A stretch of 9,281 nt of DNA from Nitrospiraceae bacterium (GTDB lineage: Bacteria; Nitrospirota; UBA9217), in contig DMKB01000334.1 in NCBI GenBank assembly GCA_003454665.1, positions 1 to 9,281 of the forward strand, read 5' to 3'. Positions within the stretch are counted from its first letter, which is position 1. Each line of letters starts with the position of its first letter. The translations under genes and the position numbers were made by a program. The notes under the pieces are model-generated. The model worked only from the letters and a program-made list of their open reading frames with translations. It was not told where the DNA came from and ran no database searches. Shown piece by piece: positions 1 through 5,984 of the stretch.

Positions 1-785
1 CCCTCTCCTGGATCAAGCAGATCAAGCTGGAAAACCCTTCGGGAACACTCGGCGTCATCGGACGGATGGCCCTGGAAGTTCTCTTCTTCCGGTCGCTCTT
101 CAGGAACCTCAAGACGCAGCTCAAAGACGGACCCCATATTGCCTATGGAGAGGCAAAATGGCTCTGGATGGCGGGGCTGGCATTCCACTGGTCCTTCCTT
201 ATCATTCTGGTGCGCCATCTCCGGTTTTTCATGGAAAAGACGCCTGTGCCGATCCAGATGATCGAGGGCCTCGACAGTTTTCTCCAGCTCGGGGCGCCGC
301 TCCTGTACATGACGGACGCAGTGCTGCTGCTGGCCGTGACGTACCTGTTCCTGCGGCGCGTGGGCATTCCCCAGGTCCGGTATATTTCCCTCGTCAACGA
401 CTACTTTCCTCTTTTTCTGATCCTGGGTATTGCCGTTACCGGCGTGCTCATGCGGTATTTCTTCAAGGTGGACGTGGTGAGCGTGAAAATACTTGCCATG
501 TCTCTGATCAGCTTGACACCGGCCATTCCCGAGCAGGAGATCGGCGCGCTGTTCTATACGCACCTGTTTCTTCTGAGCGTGTTGTTTGCCTACTTCCCGC
601 TGAGCAAACTGATGCACATGGGCGGCGTCTTCCTCAGTCCCACGAGGAACATGGCGAGCAACAACCGCGCGGTGCGGCACGTCAACCCCTGGGACTACCC
701 GGTCCATGTCCATACCTATGCGGAATACGAGGATGATTTCAGGGAGAAAATGAAAGGCGCCGGTCTTCCGGTGGAAAAGGAGTAA
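1..785 (+). CDS. dsrM: DsrM, haem b membrane subunit of DsrMKJOP (5' partial)
   Basis: Membrane cytochrome b subunit of the DsrMKJOP complex, which exchanges electrons between menaquinone and DsrK. The reading frame is open from base 3, so the ATG at 66 is internal and the N-terminus lies outside the window. About 260 residues are visible, against roughly 330 usual for DsrM. Four hydrophobic segments are seen, covering roughly 165-240, 285-360, 405-460 and 550-620. Histidine codons at 186 and 216 (FHW and RHL) and at 561 and 615 (THL and MHM) sit in the first and last of these, placed like the paired haem b ligands of the NarI family to which DsrM belongs. The C-terminal tail (SPTRNMASNNRAVRHVNPWD) is typical of DsrM. 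It ends 2 nt before dsrK. The identity rests on sequence character plus the complete dsrKJOP order downstream. Confidence 0.95.
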   Translation, partial: LSWIKQIKLENPSGTLGVIGRMALEVLFFRSLFRNLKTQLKDGPHIAYGEAKWLWMAGLAFHWSFLIILVRHLRFFMEKTPVPIQMIEGLDSFLQLGAPLLYMTDAVLLLAVTYLFLRRVGIPQVRYISLVNDYFPLFLILGIAVTGVLMRYFFKVDVVSVKILAMSLISLTPAIPEQEIGALFYTHLFLLSVLFAYFPLSKLMHMGGVFLSPTRNMASNNRAVRHVNPWDYPVHVHTYAEYEDDFREKMKGAGLPVEKE

Positions 786-787
786 TC

Positions 788-2407
788 ATGGCGAACTTAC
801 CGAAACCAGAAGAATTATCAGAGATCGATTTTACGCCGCCCAAGACCGGTTGGATGGATACTCCCGTGGAATTCAAGCCGGGCATGTTCTGCCACGGCTC
901 GAAGCCCAAGAGCCTCCAGACCGTCGAGTTTCCGAACCCCCGGGACTGGAAACCTGCCGACGCGGACTGGAAGCTCCCGGAAAACTGGAAGGAGATCATC
1001 ATCGAGGGGATTGCCGACCGGCTGAAAAAATACCGGTCATTCCGGCTCTTCATGGACATCTGTGTGCGCTGCGGCGCCTGCGCCGACAAGTGCCATTTCT
1101 TCATCGGCACGGGCGATCCCAAGAACATGCCGGTCCTCAGGGCGGAGTTGATCCGCTCGGTGTACCGGAAAGAGTTCACCAAGGCCGGCAAGATCCTCGG
1201 TAAAATTGCCGGCGGCCGGGAACTCACCCTCGACGTTCTGAAAGAGTGGTGGTACTACTTCTACCAGTGCACCGAGTGCCGCCGCTGCTCCGTCTTCTGC
1301 CCCTATGGCATCGACCAGGCAGAGATCACGATCATCGGTCGCGAGCTGCTGAATCTGCTCGGGCTGAACATCGAGTGGATTGCCGGGCCCGTGGCCAACT
1401 GCTACATGAAAGGGAACCACCTCGGCCTGGAACCCCATACCATCACGAGCAACCTCGAGTACATGCTCGACGACATCGAGACCGTGACGGGCATCAAGAT
1501 CAATCCCAGCTTCAACCGGAAGGGCGCGGAGATCCTCTTCGTAACGCCCTCGGGCGACCTTTTTGCCGACCCGGGCACGTACACCGCCATGGGCTATCTC
1601 ATGCTGTTTCATGAACTCGGCCTCGATTACACCTGGAGCACCTACGCCTCGGAGGGCGGGAACTTCGGGTTCTTCACCTCGAACGATATGGGCAAGCGGC
1701 TGAACTCAAAGATCTATGCGGAAGCCAAACGCCTCGGTGTCAAGTACATCATCGGCGGCGAGTGCGGCCATATGTGGCGCGTCATTCACCAGTACATGGA
1801 CACCTGGAACGGTCCGGCGGACTTCCTCGAGACGCCGGTCTCGCCGATCACCGGCACGAAGTTCTCGAACGCCAAGGCGTCGAAGATGATTCACATCGCT
1901 GAGTTCACGGCCGACCTGATCAAGCACGGCAAGCTGAAGCTCGATCCCAGCAGGAATAACCACCTGAAAGTGACGTTCCACGATTCCTGCAACACGTCAC
2001 GGGGCATGGGCATCCTGGAAGAGCCGAGGTACATCATCAACAGCGTCTGCAACAACTTCCAGGAGATGCCGGAAGACACCATCCGGGAGAAGACCTTCTG
2101 CTGCGGCAGCGGTTCCGGCCTGAACGCATCGGAAGACATGGACCTGAGAATGAAGGGCGGCTTCCCCCGGGCCAATGCCGTCAAGTTCGTCCACGACCAC
2201 CACGGGGTGAACATGCTGGCCAACATCTGCGCCATCGACCGCGCGGTCCTTCCGCCGCTGATGGATTACTGGGTTCCGGGAGTGGGCGTCACCGGCGTCC
2301 ATGAACTCGTGGCAAACGCCATGATCATGAAAGGCGAGAAGGAGCGGACGACGGACCTTCGCGGCGAGCCCCTCCCCGGGAAAGAGAAGAAGGAGGAATC
2401 CGAATGA
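788..2407 (+). CDS. dsrK: DsrK, cytoplasmic HdrD-like Fe-S subunit of DsrMKJOP
   Basis: 539-residue cytoplasmic iron-sulfur subunit related to the heterodisulfide reductase subunit HdrD. In known systems it is thought to act on the trisulfide or disulfide form of DsrC, using electrons from DsrM. Two classical [4Fe-4S] motifs are visible: C92, C95, C98, C102 and C161, C164, C167, C171. A cysteine-rich CCG-type domain follows, with C401 in HDSC, C438-C439 in FCCGSGSG and C481 in NICAID, where a non-cubane catalytic [4Fe-4S] cluster is expected. C326 in GGECGH is a further candidate functional cysteine. The last position of the usual CXXC of the CCG motif is D484 rather than Cys. An AAGGAG ribosome site at 777-782 fixes the ATG at 788. 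The stop overlaps the dsrJ start as ATGA at 2404-2407, suggesting translational coupling. Confidence 0.97.
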   Translation: MANLPKPEELSEIDFTPPKTGWMDTPVEFKPGMFCHGSKPKSLQTVEFPNPRDWKPADADWKLPENWKEIIIEGIADRLKKYRSFRLFMDICVRCGACADKCHFFIGTGDPKNMPVLRAELIRSVYRKEFTKAGKILGKIAGGRELTLDVLKEWWYYFYQCTECRRCSVFCPYGIDQAEITIIGRELLNLLGLNIEWIAGPVANCYMKGNHLGLEPHTITSNLEYMLDDIETVTGIKINPSFNRKGAEILFVTPSGDLFADPGTYTAMGYLMLFHELGLDYTWSTYASEGGNFGFFTSNDMGKRLNSKIYAEAKRLGVKYIIGGECGHMWRVIHQYMDTWNGPADFLETPVSPITGTKFSNAKASKMIHIAEFTADLIKHGKLKLDPSRNNHLKVTFHDSCNTSRGMGILEEPRYIINSVCNNFQEMPEDTIREKTFCCGSGSGLNASEDMDLRMKGGFPRANAVKFVHDHHGVNMLANICAIDRAVLPPLMDYWVPGVGVTGVHELVANAMIMKGEKERTTDLRGEPLPGKEKKEESE

Positions 2408-2829
2408 AACTGTATAACGGCGGATTGATAATCACCGGGATTGTGGTTTTTCTGGCGCTGGCCTTCTTTCCGTTCTACTATAACATCGGGAAAGTGAATG
2501 CCAAGCCCGAGCCCAAGCTCGAACCGGCGATAAAGATGAGCGAGAAGCGATTCGGCAAAAAGCAGTGCGTCGAACCCCGGGAGTTCATGCGGCGGGAGCA
2601 CATGGTGCTTCTGAATAACTGGCGGGACTCCGTGGTCCGCGACAAGAACCGGCGGTATTCGAGCGAGGCCAGCGGCAAGACCTTCAACATGAGCCTCCAG
2701 AACGAGTGTATGCAGTGCCACTCGAGCAAGAAGAACTTCTGCGATAAGTGCCATACCTACATGGCCGTGAAGCCCTTCTGCTGGGACTGTCATATCGAAC
2801 CGAAGGAGAAGGAGGGGAGCAAATCATGA
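2404..2829 (+). CDS. dsrJ: DsrJ, periplasmic triple-haem cytochrome c
   Basis: 141-residue membrane-anchored cytochrome c of the DsrMKJOP complex. One N-terminal hydrophobic helix (about residues 7-26) has no clear cleavage site and probably serves as signal anchor, placing the rest in the periplasm. Three CXXCH haem-binding motifs occur close together: C102-H106, C113-H117 and C126-H130. Outside these motifs the protein has one histidine, H66, and one cysteine, C55 (KKQCVEP). That fits the known DsrJ family pattern of one bis-His, one His/Met and one unusual His/Cys haem, with C55 as the predicted Cys ligand. The role of that haem is not settled in the literature; sulfur chemistry has been proposed. 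AGGAGG at 2391-2396 precedes the ATG, which overlaps the dsrK stop. The 3' end overlaps the dsrO start by ATGA at 2826-2829. Confidence 0.96.
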   Translation: MKLYNGGLIITGIVVFLALAFFPFYYNIGKVNAKPEPKLEPAIKMSEKRFGKKQCVEPREFMRREHMVLLNNWRDSVVRDKNRRYSSEASGKTFNMSLQNECMQCHSSKKNFCDKCHTYMAVKPFCWDCHIEPKEKEGSKS

Positions 2830-3647
2830 GCATGGACAGGAGACAATTCTTAAAGATAACGGGCATCTCCTCCATCCTGGGCCTCGGCGCGTCCGTGGCC
2901 TCGGCTACCCATCCGATATGGATGCCGGGTGTCGATCCCGATCTCGTATCGCCGAATGCACAGGCACTGACGGCGAAACGGTGGGGCATGGCCGTGGACA
3001 TGACCAAGTTCCGGAGCGAGGCGGACATCAAACGCGTCGTCGAAGCGTGCCACAGCATACATAACGTTCCGGACTTCGGTAATAATCCGGACGGGACGAA
3101 AAATATCAAGGACGAGATCAAATGGATATGGAAGGCAAAGTTCAAGCAAGCCTTTCCTGAGCAGGCGACGGAGCTGAACGAGCACCTCGAGGAGGCCCCG
3201 TTCCTCGTGTTCTGCAATCACTGCGACAATCCGGCCTGTGTCCGGGTCTGCCCGACGAAGGCCACCTTCAAGCGGGATGACGGAGCAGTGATGATGGACA
3301 TGCACCGCTGCATCGGATGCCGGTTCTGCATGGCTGCCTGCCCCTACGGAGCGCGCAGCTTTAACTGGCGGGATCCGCGGCCCTTCATCAAGAAAGAGAA
3401 ACAGAACAGAAAATATCCCACCCGGACCAAGGGTGTGGTGGAAAAATGCACCTTTTGCACGGAGCGGCTTGCCGTGGGGCAGATGCCTGCCTGCGTGGAG
3501 AAGGCCCCCCCGGGAGGCCTGGTCTTCGGCGATCTCGACGATCCGAAGTCAGCGATCAGGCGGCTCGTCAGCACGCGCTACACCATCAGGCGCAAACCGG
3601 AGCTCGGCACCGGGCCGAACATCTACTACGTGATTGGAGGTAGGTAA
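2826..3647 (+). CDS. dsrO: DsrO, Tat-exported periplasmic Fe-S subunit
   Basis: 273-residue ferredoxin-like subunit (NrfC/PsrB-type family) that should pass electrons between DsrJ and DsrP on the periplasmic side. A twin-arginine signal is present at the N-terminus (RRQFLKI, then a hydrophobic stretch ending near ASA). The chosen ATG at 2826 overlaps the dsrJ stop and follows GGAGGGGAG; an upstream in-frame ATG at 2748 would lie inside dsrJ and spoil the signal peptide. Cysteine groups are C130, C133, C138, C142; then C162, C165, C168, C172; then C208, C211, C223 with alanine (A227) where a fourth cysteine is expected. The first motif of the four-cluster family is reduced to C75, with F62, I68 and V71 at the other positions. 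The visible ligands therefore support three [4Fe-4S] clusters. It ends 2 nt before dsrP. Confidence 0.96.
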   Translation: MSMDRRQFLKITGISSILGLGASVASATHPIWMPGVDPDLVSPNAQALTAKRWGMAVDMTKFRSEADIKRVVEACHSIHNVPDFGNNPDGTKNIKDEIKWIWKAKFKQAFPEQATELNEHLEEAPFLVFCNHCDNPACVRVCPTKATFKRDDGAVMMDMHRCIGCRFCMAACPYGARSFNWRDPRPFIKKEKQNRKYPTRTKGVVEKCTFCTERLAVGQMPACVEKAPPGGLVFGDLDDPKSAIRRLVSTRYTIRRKPELGTGPNIYYVIGGR

Positions 3648-3649
3648 CC

Positions 3650-4822
3650 ATGCTTGAAAAGGCGCTCGTTGGAAGTAAACGGTACTGGATGTGGATGGGC
3701 CTCCTGGCTGCCTTGAGCGTGGTCGGCTTCGCCTTCTATCTCAAGCAGTTCACCTACGGCCTGGGACTCACGGGCCTGAGCAGGGACGTTTCCTGGGGCC
3801 TGTACATCGGCCAGTTTACGTTCCTCGTCGGCGTGGCGGCCTCGGCCGTGATGCTCGTCATACCCTATTACCTGCACGACTTCAAGAAATTCGGGAAGAT
3901 CGTGATCCTCGGTGAGTTTCTGGCCATTTCCGCCGTGCTCATGTGCATGCTCTTCATCATGGCGGACATGGGACAGCCCATGCGGTTCATGAACATTATG
4001 CTCCATCCCACGCCGGGTTCCGTCATGTTCTGGGACTTTCTCGTACTCGCCGGCTATCTCGGGTTGAATCTCCTCGTCGGCTGGGTGACCCTGGGAGCGG
4101 ATAAAAAGGGCATTGCACCGCCCAAGTGGATCAAGCCCTTTATCTATCTCTCGATCCCCTGGGCCATCAGTATCCACACGGTCACGGCCTTCCTGTACGC
4201 CGGTCTTCCGGGCAGGCACTTCTGGCTCACCGCCATCATGGCGGCCCGCTTCCTGGCCTCGGCTTTTGCCGGCGGCCCGGCATTGCTGCTGATCCTGGCG
4301 CTGATCGTGCGGAAGCTGACCAAGTTCGATCCCGGCAAGGAGCCCATCCAGGCACTTGCAAAAATCGTGACCTACGCCATGTTCGCGAACGTGTTCTTCC
4401 TGGCGCTGGAGTTCTTTACCGCCTTCTACAGCGGGATTCCCGGCCATACGCACGCGTTCCACTATCTCTACCACGGCCTGGAGGGCCACACCGAGATGGT
4501 CGGCATGATGTGGACGTCGAGCATTCTCGCGGTGGTGGCGCTCACGATGCTGTTCGTGCCGCAGGTGCGCAGGAATGAGTTTACCCTGGTGATCGCCTGT
4601 GTTGCCCTGTTCATTTCCCTCTGGATCGACAAGGGCTTCGGCCTGATCATCGGCGGCTTCGTGCCGAACATGATGGAGCAGGTGCGGCCCTACTGGCCGA
4701 CATTCCTCGAGACCATGGTGACCGTCGGTATCTGGGCCATCGGCCTCCTGGTCCTCACGGCCCTGTACAAGATAGCGGTATCGGTACGGGAAGAGACGGC
4801 AGGAGTCGAGATAGACCATTAA
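3650..4822 (+). CDS. dsrP: DsrP, NrfD/PsrC-family quinone-interacting membrane subunit
   Basis: 390-residue integral membrane protein of the NrfD/PsrC family, with about ten hydrophobic segments (approximate residues 12-32, 47-72, 85-107, 122-145, 162-182, 192-215, 234-254, 285-307, 313-335 and 350-372). Family members carry no cofactors, bind menaquinone or menaquinol, and pair with a periplasmic ferredoxin-like subunit, here DsrO. GGAGGTAGG just upstream within the end of dsrO fixes the ATG at 3650, 2 nt after the dsrO stop. It is the last gene of the operon, since a strong hairpin-plus-T-run follows 18 nt after its stop. The length is normal for the family and there is no sign of disruption. 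A long open frame on the opposite strand here is a composition artefact. Confidence 0.96.
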   Translation: MLEKALVGSKRYWMWMGLLAALSVVGFAFYLKQFTYGLGLTGLSRDVSWGLYIGQFTFLVGVAASAVMLVIPYYLHDFKKFGKIVILGEFLAISAVLMCMLFIMADMGQPMRFMNIMLHPTPGSVMFWDFLVLAGYLGLNLLVGWVTLGADKKGIAPPKWIKPFIYLSIPWAISIHTVTAFLYAGLPGRHFWLTAIMAARFLASAFAGGPALLLILALIVRKLTKFDPGKEPIQALAKIVTYAMFANVFFLALEFFTAFYSGIPGHTHAFHYLYHGLEGHTEMVGMMWTSSILAVVALTMLFVPQVRRNEFTLVIACVALFISLWIDKGFGLIIGGFVPNMMEQVRPYWPTFLETMVTVGIWAIGLLVLTALYKIAVSVREETAGVEIDH

Positions 4823-4840
4823 ATAATCATTCGGTTCCGA

Positions 4841-4874
4841 GGGCCCATCGCGATCAGCGGTGGGCCCTTTTTTT
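4841..4874 (+). terminator. Intrinsic terminator of the dsr operon
   Basis: An 11-bp stem (GGGCCCATCGC at 4841-4851 with GCGGTGGGCCC at 4857-4867, one G-T pair) closes a 5-nt loop GATCA and is followed directly by seven T residues. It lies 18 nt after the dsrP stop, so transcription of dsrMKJOP should end here. Confidence 0.95.
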
Positions 4875-4925
4875 ATCCCGGAGCGTTCAGCAGCCTGCTT
4901 TCGTTGTGGGCAGTGAGGGTCTCGG

Positions 4926-4940
4926 TAAAACGCCGTTTTA
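4926..4940. promoter_or_regulatory. Perfect palindrome, possible operator
   Basis: TAAAACGCCGTTTTA is a perfect inverted repeat of 7+1+7 bases. It sits between the dsr terminator and the candidate promoter for the ferredoxin, with its right edge 23 nt before the -35 box. That position fits an activator or repressor site. No regulator can be named from the sequence, and chance cannot be excluded for a repeat this short. Confidence 0.35.
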
Positions 4941-4963
4941 ACAGGAATGTTTCCAATTTATTA

Positions 4964-4992
4964 TTGCTTTTTTACTGCTGAGCGGTTATGAT
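4964..4992 (+). promoter_or_regulatory. Candidate sigma70-type promoter for the ferredoxin gene
   Basis: TTGCTT (4964-4969) and TATGAT (4987-4992) are separated by exactly 17 nt. The -10 matches the consensus at five of six positions, the -35 at three of six. Transcription would begin near 4999-5001 and leave a leader of about 130 nt before the ferredoxin ATG. That leader contains a small GC-rich hairpin (CCGGC-CGTT-GCCGG near 5058-5071). Independent transcription is consistent with the upstream dsr terminator. Confidence 0.5.
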
Positions 4993-5129
4993 ACGCCCAG
5001 TTTCAACCCGCCTGTCGCAAATCAACACCCAGCGCAGAGCAGAAAGACTGACGTGTACCGGCCGTTGCCGGGGTGCGTCTCAGCGGCGGGAGCTCTATTC
5101 ACATTCTTATTCAAGGAGGAACGTGCAAC

Positions 5130-5315
5130 ATGTACATGGTAACAGTTGACAATGCAAAATGCGACGGCGACGGCACCTGCGCCAATCTCTGCCCCCAGGC
5201 AGTGTTTTCCGTAGACGACGGCAAGGCCGATCCGGTGAACATGAACGAGTGCATCAACTGCCTGACCTGCGTGGAGAACTGCCCGCAGCAGGCAATTACT
5301 ATTACCGAGATGTAA
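5130..5315 (+). CDS. Small ferredoxin with an Asp in place of one cluster cysteine
   Basis: 61-residue bacterial ferredoxin with two cluster motifs, presumably a soluble cytoplasmic electron carrier. The first motif is C11, D14, C17, C21 followed by Pro, i.e. CXXDXXCXXXCP, with Asp at the second ligand position. The second motif is the standard C41, C44, C47, C51 followed by Pro. Ferredoxins with this Asp substitution, such as Desulfovibrio africanus ferredoxin III and the Pyrococcus furiosus ferredoxin, bind a [3Fe-4S] or an Asp-ligated [4Fe-4S] cluster and can interconvert them. The start at 5130 is chosen because AAGGAGGA (5113-5120) precedes it at good spacing; a GTG at 5073 in the same frame lacks such a site. 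It is flanked by terminators on both sides, so it is a separate unit from dsr. A partnership with DsrMKJOP or sulfite reductase is only inferred from proximity. Confidence 0.93.
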   Translation: MYMVTVDNAKCDGDGTCANLCPQAVFSVDDGKADPVNMNECINCLTCVENCPQQAITITEM

Positions 5316-5346
5316 TCACTGAACGAATTTTTTTGTCCTTACGATA

Positions 5347-5372
5347 GCCACGCCCCAGGCGTGGCTTTTTTT
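5347..5372 (+). terminator. Intrinsic terminator after the ferredoxin
   Basis: A perfect 8-bp stem (GCCACGCC at 5347-5354 with GGCGTGGC at 5358-5365) closes a 3-nt loop CCA and is followed by seven T residues. It lies about 30 nt after the ferredoxin stop and makes the ferredoxin a single-gene transcript. Confidence 0.94.
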
Positions 5373-5593
5373 GTTCCCGGCCGCGTCGTTCCCGGGTAAA
5401 CTTCCTTCCCCCAATCTTTACCCCTCAAACAGTTCTCTACCTTACCAGTCTCCCTAAAACTGTAGCGACACAGGATTGCCACCTGGAAAGGGGAGAGAAG
5501 CCTGCGGCATGTTCAATAAAGGCGCTGGGGGAGAAAAAAAGTATTTCAGCAGTGCGATTCAACATTTTTTCTTGCCTCAAAAATTGCAGCCGA

Positions 5594-5661
5594 CACAATA
5601 TATTGGTCATACTTTAATTGTATGTTATTCATTAACACATGAATAAGACCAATATTTTTTG
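5594..5661. repeat. Three-way-junction inverted repeat
   Basis: An outer stem pairs ATATTGGTC (5600-5608) with GACCAATAT (5647-5655) perfectly, and extends outward to 5594/5661 as 13 pairs out of 15. Inside it are two complete hairpins side by side. One is ATAC (5609-5612) with GTAT (5620-5623) around a 7-nt loop. The other is TTATTCAT (5625-5632) with ATGAATAA (5639-5646) around a 6-nt loop. Only G5624 is unpaired at the junction. The element could act as RNA or as extruded DNA; no known family is recognised. Confidence 0.6.
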
Positions 5662-5851
5662 ATTCACCGTGGCGCAGAGAAGGACTGCGAACTTCGTAAC
5701 AAACGGAATTATTGATATATTATGTGATACTTTGTTCTTCTGTGATCCCAAAAAAATCGTCTAATAAAATTGGGAACCAAAAACATTAAATTCTGGGTCT
5801 TGGCCATTTTGTGGTTGAAATATGTCAACTGTTATGCTATTTGTTTATTAA

Positions 5852-5892
5852 TGCCCAAAAGTATCAATGTTGATACAAAGTATTTTTGGGCA
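5852..5892. repeat. Nested hairpin upstream of the lipoprotein gene
   Basis: TGCCCAAAA (5852-5860) pairs perfectly with TTTTGGGCA (5884-5892). Inside, GTATCA (5861-5866) and TGATAC (5871-5876) form a second perfect stem around the loop ATGT, leaving a 7-nt bulge AAAGTAT on the 3' side. The element ends 92 nt before the lipoprotein start, so it may lie in the leader or be a protein-binding site. The T-rich right arm is followed by C and A, not a T run, so it is not a normal terminator. Confidence 0.55.
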
Positions 5893-5984
5893 GTCCGGCT
5901 ACATTCTTGTTAAACTTGATTTTTCGAAGCATTCTTTAAACACTTCCAAGTATTTTTTTGAAGTCTGCATTGCAGGGGGAAGAC

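Larger units (their letters stand above)
5373..5984. other. Long AT-rich non-coding region
   Basis: About 610 nt without a convincing gene on either strand. From about 5500 onward it is clearly richer in A and T than the genes on both sides, with several A or T runs. It holds two elaborate inverted-repeat structures (5594-5661 and 5852-5892) and six copies of the hexamer AAGTAT or its complement (5539, 5609, 5727, 5859, 5878, 5948). It must also contain the promoter for the downstream lipoprotein. A weak candidate is TTGAAA at 5815 with TATTTG at 5838, which I do not call. The short open frames here lack ribosome sites and protein-like composition. Confidence 0.7.

Noticed and set aside
2748..2825. 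Upstream in-frame start for dsrO
   Set aside because: It would lie inside dsrJ and place about 26 residues before the twin-arginine signal; the ATG at 2826 has a ribosome site and the ATGA overlap with dsrJ.
3626..4819. 397-codon open frame on the - strand opposite dsrP
   Set aside because: It lies entirely over dsrP apart from its very end; the product is low-complexity in His, Arg, Glu, Asp and Gly, typical of the antisense of a GC-rich membrane-protein gene, and no ribosome site or known domain is seen.
5400..5460. Possible c-di-GMP or other riboswitch in the pyrimidine-rich stretch after the ferredoxin
   Set aside because: I could not match a conserved aptamer core there or further downstream; the stretch is merely rich in C and T on the + strand.
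5373..5984. CRISPR array or insertion-sequence remnant in the AT-rich gap
   Set aside because: There are no regularly spaced direct repeats, no transposase fragment and no terminal repeats flanked by target duplications.
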